Of a DNA stretch of 15,305 nucleotides, positions 13,145 to 15,305 are shown piece after piece. Origin of the DNA: Eubacteriales bacterium. GTDB lineage: Bacteria > Bacillota > Clostridia > Peptostreptococcales > Anaerovoracaceae. The stretch covers positions 1 through 15,305 of the forward strand of contig JAQXNW010000110.1 of NCBI GenBank assembly GCA_029098205.1, in the 5' to 3' direction. Every line of letters begins with the position of its first letter. The stretch's first letter is position 1. A model generated the notes under the pieces. That model saw nothing but the letters and a program-made list of their open reading frames with translations. It was not told the DNA's origin and did no database searches. The position numbers and the translations under genes are program-made.

Positions 13145-14788
13145 ATGTCATCAAAGAATACCAACACATCGATCTTTGCCTACATGATGAAGATCATGGC
13201 CATCAGTCTTATTGCCATACTGTCCGTCGGCGTTCTTGTCTTCGCGCTCTTTGTATTTAATCTCTTCGGCCTTTTTAAGACGCCGGAGTATTCCGGCGGG
13301 CCGGATCTTCGCGGAATCGAGAAGGAAATCAAAAATACGAAGGACGACAATTATTCGACAGTCGATACGGAGGTTCTGGGCGACAAAGGATATTTTGAAA
13401 TCCTGGATTCATCAGGAAAGGTCATTTATTCAGGAAAGGAAAATGGGAAAAAGAGCTACGCCCCTTATCTCATTAAATACATACCGGAAACCGATCATTC
13501 TCTGTATATCGACTTTAGTAAATTCATCGACAACCGCAAAACCATGTATCTTCTCAGCGTTCAGAATTACGCGAATAAGAATAACCAGCGGGAAGGAAAC
13601 CTGGTGCAGATTTTCAAGGCAGACGGGAGCATCGTCTTTTCTTCCGACAATGGAGATGACAAGAAAATTTCGACTCAGGAATTCGCCTATATCAAATCCC
13701 ATGCGGAGCAGCAGTTCGGAAGATATTTTGGGAAGAAGATGGTCCGGGAGAAGAAGGTATTCAAAACTCCGGACAAAGAAAAGCAGCGGGCTGCTATCTT
13801 CCATTTTGCGAGCCCTTATATTCAGTACAAAAAGGAAGAACAGCAGTTTTACAATACCAGAACCATGGTTATCATCGCTTATCTCGTTTATGTAATTATC
13901 GTTATCCTTCTTGCGGCCTTTGTTTTCTACAGGAAGCTGAAGAAGCCGCTTTCAACTTTAAAAACCGCCCTGGAGGAGGTTACGACCGGAAAGAAAGTGG
14001 AAGTTGACAGTGAGGTGGAGACAAGGGAAATCCGTCAGGTTCTGGTAGCGTTTAATTCCATGGAAGACCGTCTTGAGAAAATGGACGCCGAACGGGAAAA
14101 AGCCCGTGAAGAAAGAAATACTGCCCTCGCTGATATTTCTCATGATCTGAAGACGCCAATTACCGTCATCGGCGGATATGCGGACGCGTTAAGAGACGGC
14201 ATGATTCCGATGGAAGAGAGTCAGAAGTATCTGGATATCATCAGCCAGAAAGCGCAGGATATGTCCGAGCTCATCACGCAGTTCAGCGATTACAGCCGGT
14301 TTGAAAATCCGAAGTTCAAGCTTTCTAAGAAGAGAGAAGATCTGGCAGAATATCTTAGAGCCTATATGGCCGCAAGATTCAGCGAGCTTTCGATTCAAGG
14401 CTATGCGGTGAATACGGACATACCAGAAGAACAAGTCTTCTTTAACTTCGACCAGATCCAGATGAAGAGGGTATTCGAAAATATCATATCGAACTCGCTG
14501 AAGTATACAAAACCCGGCACGACGATCTCGGCCTCCATGAAATGCGATGACAGGAATATCGTAATCATCCTTGGAGATAATGGACCCGGCGTATGCGATG
14601 AGCTTAAAAAGAACCTGTTTGAACCGTTTTTTGTCGGAGACGCGTCCCGCAAGAGCGGAAAAGGCACGGGCCTCGGACTTTCGATTGCAAAGAAAATCGT
14701 AGAAGCCCATGGCGGAACCATAGAGCCGGAAGACAGTCCGGATGGGAAGCCATGCCTTTATTACAGGATTACTTTTCCAAGATCCTGA
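13145..14788 (+). CDS. Membrane sensor histidine kinase
   Basis: A 547-residue kinase; AAGGAGATGGA precedes the ATG. TM1 is at about 15-41, an extracellular sensor region of about 195 residues at 42-237 (with two YFEILDSSGKVIYSG / QIFKADGSIVFSS segments that look like a PAS/Cache-type fold), and TM2 at about 240-262. HAMP follows (about 263-315), then a short coiled coil (about 305-328). HisKA carries the phospho-acceptor His333 in LADISHDLKTPI. The catalytic domain has the N box FENIISNSLKYTKPG, DNGPG, FEPFFVGD and GTGLGLSIAKKIVEAHGG. The gene directly follows its response regulator. The signal is unknown; cell-envelope stress or cationic peptides would fit the neighbouring surface-modification genes. 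Confidence 0.95.
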   Translation: MSSKNTNTSIFAYMMKIMAISLIAILSVGVLVFALFVFNLFGLFKTPEYSGGPDLRGIEKEIKNTKDDNYSTVDTEVLGDKGYFEILDSSGKVIYSGKENGKKSYAPYLIKYIPETDHSLYIDFSKFIDNRKTMYLLSVQNYANKNNQREGNLVQIFKADGSIVFSSDNGDDKKISTQEFAYIKSHAEQQFGRYFGKKMVREKKVFKTPDKEKQRAAIFHFASPYIQYKKEEQQFYNTRTMVIIAYLVYVIIVILLAAFVFYRKLKKPLSTLKTALEEVTTGKKVEVDSEVETREIRQVLVAFNSMEDRLEKMDAEREKAREERNTALADISHDLKTPITVIGGYADALRDGMIPMEESQKYLDIISQKAQDMSELITQFSDYSRFENPKFKLSKKREDLAEYLRAYMAARFSELSIQGYAVNTDIPEEQVFFNFDQIQMKRVFENIISNSLKYTKPGTTISASMKCDDRNIVIILGDNGPGVCDELKKNLFEPFFVGDASRKSGKGTGLGLSIAKKIVEAHGGTIEPEDSPDGKPCLYYRITFPRS

Positions 14789-14790
14789 GA

Positions 14791-14822
14791 GCGAACGGCT
14801 GCCCGGCCGCCTGCCCGTTCGC
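14791..14822 (+). terminator. Weak terminator candidate at the operon end
   Basis: GCGAACG (14791-14797) pairs with CGTTCGC (14816-14822), with further G-C pairing inside. It begins three bases after the kinase stop codon. No T-tract follows, so its efficiency as a terminator is doubtful. Confidence 0.4.
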
Positions 14823-14874
14823 GGCAGAATCAAGTTTCCTCCTCTGCTGATTTCGGCCCGCTCGACATGAAAAC

Positions 14875-14938
14875 CTCCCTTCTGCAAATAAGGATTAACA
14901 TAATGAACACATTATGCTGATATGTTTGCAGAAAGGAG
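14875..14938. repeat. 64-nt imperfect palindrome with nested stems
   Basis: CTCCCTTCTGCAAA (14875-14888) pairs with TTTGCAGAAAGGAG (14925-14938), 13 of 14 bases. Inside it CATAAT (14899-14904) pairs with ATTATG (14911-14916), nearly on the same centre. The outer arms contain ribosome-binding-site-like sequence reading outward on both strands. Outward on the plus strand an ATG at 14949 opens a 9-codon frame, and on the minus strand an ATG at 14868 opens a 12-codon frame. It could be an operator, an RNA hairpin that hides ribosome binding sites, or a small mobile remnant. Confidence 0.5.
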
Positions 14939-15026
14939 TCTAACAGCATGAGCAATAAAAAAACAGGGATATATTGACGAGACCTCCCGGGGTCTGCTGC
15001 TTCATTCAGGCAAATTTGGCCGCTTC

Positions 15027-15116
15027 TTATATCGCATCACGATAATCATCACAAAGTTCTTCGGGAACCGTAAACTCCACAACTTTGGCGACATCCGAAT
15101 TACCAGAGCACTCCAT
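15027..15116 (-). CDS. Possible 29-residue small ORF or gene remnant
   Basis: An ATG after AGAGAAA opens 29 codons ending in TAA. The product is acidic and protein-like (it includes VVEFTVPEELCDDYRDAI), unlike random sequence. There is only a weak ribosome binding site, and the start overlaps a perfect CCATTTT/AAAATGG hairpin (15113-15130). No family is recognised. It may be a tiny gene or the leftover of a larger one. The rest of 14940-15225 shows no gene. Confidence 0.25.
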   Translation of the reverse strand: MECSGNSDVAKVVEFTVPEELCDDYRDAI

Positions 15117-15157
15117 TTTCTCTAAAATGGTAGATTCTCAAAAATCAATCACAAATA

Positions 15158-15216
15158 TTTAACCTCTTTTCATATAAAAATGATAATATTAGAGTAACAA
15201 GAAAACGAAAAGAGGT
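15158..15216 (+). promoter_or_regulatory. Promoter and flanking inverted repeat of the hydrolase gene
   Basis: A possible -35 TTTAAC (15158-15163) and -10 GATAAT (15182-15187) are 18 bp apart. A perfect 10-bp inverted repeat, ACCTCTTTTC (15162-15171) and GAAAAGAGGT (15207-15216), brackets the -10 region; its right arm is also the ribosome binding site. Confidence 0.45.
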
Positions 15217-15225
15217 AATCCAAAA

Positions 15226-15305
15226 ATGTGTACAGCGCTTTATTTTTCAACAAAAGACCATTACTTTGGAAGAAATCTGGACCTGGATTTCTCCTACAGC
15301 GAAAC
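15226..15305 (+). CDS. Choloylglycine hydrolase family protein (bile salt hydrolase / penicillin V acylase), start only
   Basis: Only the first 26 codons are in the window. AGAGGT stands 9 nt before the ATG. The product begins MCTALYFSTKDHYFGRNLDL. Cys2, exposed after Met removal, is the nucleophile of this Ntn-hydrolase family, and the FGRNLD segment carries the conserved Arg and Asp of the active site. The family cleaves amide bonds of bile salts, penicillin V or N-acyl homoserine lactones; clostridial gut members are mostly bile salt hydrolases that remove glycine or taurine. The substrate cannot be decided from this fragment. It is a cytoplasmic enzyme with its own promoter, separate from the upstream operon. 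Confidence 0.88.
   Translation, partial: MCTALYFSTKDHYFGRNLDLDFSYSE

Noticed and set aside
14189..14887. 232-codon minus-strand frame opposite the kinase
   Set aside because: Shadow of the conserved histidine kinase catalytic domain; composition is not protein-like.
1..15305. CRISPR arrays, tRNA or rRNA genes, insertion sequences
   Set aside because: No regularly spaced repeats, no tRNA cloverleaf or rRNA sequence recognised, and no transposase frame seen.

Overview
The window comes from a low-to-middle-GC Gram-positive anaerobe, most likely a gut clostridium of the Lachnospiraceae type. This is inferred from the gene content: a D-alanylation-like operon, a clostridial-style ferredoxin protein, a PASTA-like lipoprotein, strong GGAGG ribosome binding sites, TTGACA-type promoters and the start of a bile-salt-hydrolase-like gene at the right edge. 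No sequence comparison was possible, so the genus is not claimed.

Left part (1-5500), mostly on the minus strand: the start of a membrane-anchored PASTA-like protein runs off the left edge. A 44-codon flavodoxin remnant follows on the plus strand. Then come independent minus-strand units: an HD-domain phosphohydrolase, an O-acetylhomoserine sulfhydrylase (metY) with a long leader that encodes a Met/Cys-rich small peptide and an intrinsic terminator, a 4Fe-4S protein, a TVP38/TMEM64 (VTT) membrane protein and a glyoxalase-fold (VOC) protein. Most are separated by clear intrinsic terminators.

Middle part (5500-6650): there is no convincing long gene. A strong minus-strand promoter (6078-6106) and a strong terminator (5644-5671) bound a transcription unit of about 430 nt that is purine-rich, rich in short helices and lacks a long ORF. 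It is a candidate structured non-coding RNA whose 5' end overlaps a small, apparently frameshifted ORF. Next to it is a possible decayed ORF (6150-6554) interrupted by one in-frame stop.

Right part (6578-14788): a compact plus-strand operon encodes an MBOAT acyltransferase, an SGNH/DltD-like protein, a DltA-like adenylation enzyme, a fold-type-III PLP decarboxylase, a DltC-like carrier protein, an OmpR-family response regulator and its histidine kinase. It looks like a dlt (teichoic-acid D-alanylation) machine whose acyl supply has been changed. Adenylation enzyme, carrier protein and PLP decarboxylase together resemble the sets that make beta- or gamma-amino-acyl-carrier proteins in butirosin (BtrJ/BtrI/BtrK) and vicenistatin (VinN/VinL/VinO) biosynthesis. 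My reading is that the cell charges an amino diacid (Glu/Asp-like) on the carrier, decarboxylates it there, and exports the omega-amino acyl group onto a cell-surface polymer. Four TTAAGG-like direct repeats about 11 bp apart lie just upstream of the operon promoter, as expected for control by the operon's own OmpR-type regulator. This operon is the most interesting item in the window.

Right edge (14790-15305): an intergenic stretch with a 64-nt imperfect palindrome and very small ORFs, then the first 80 bases of a choloylglycine-hydrolase-family gene.
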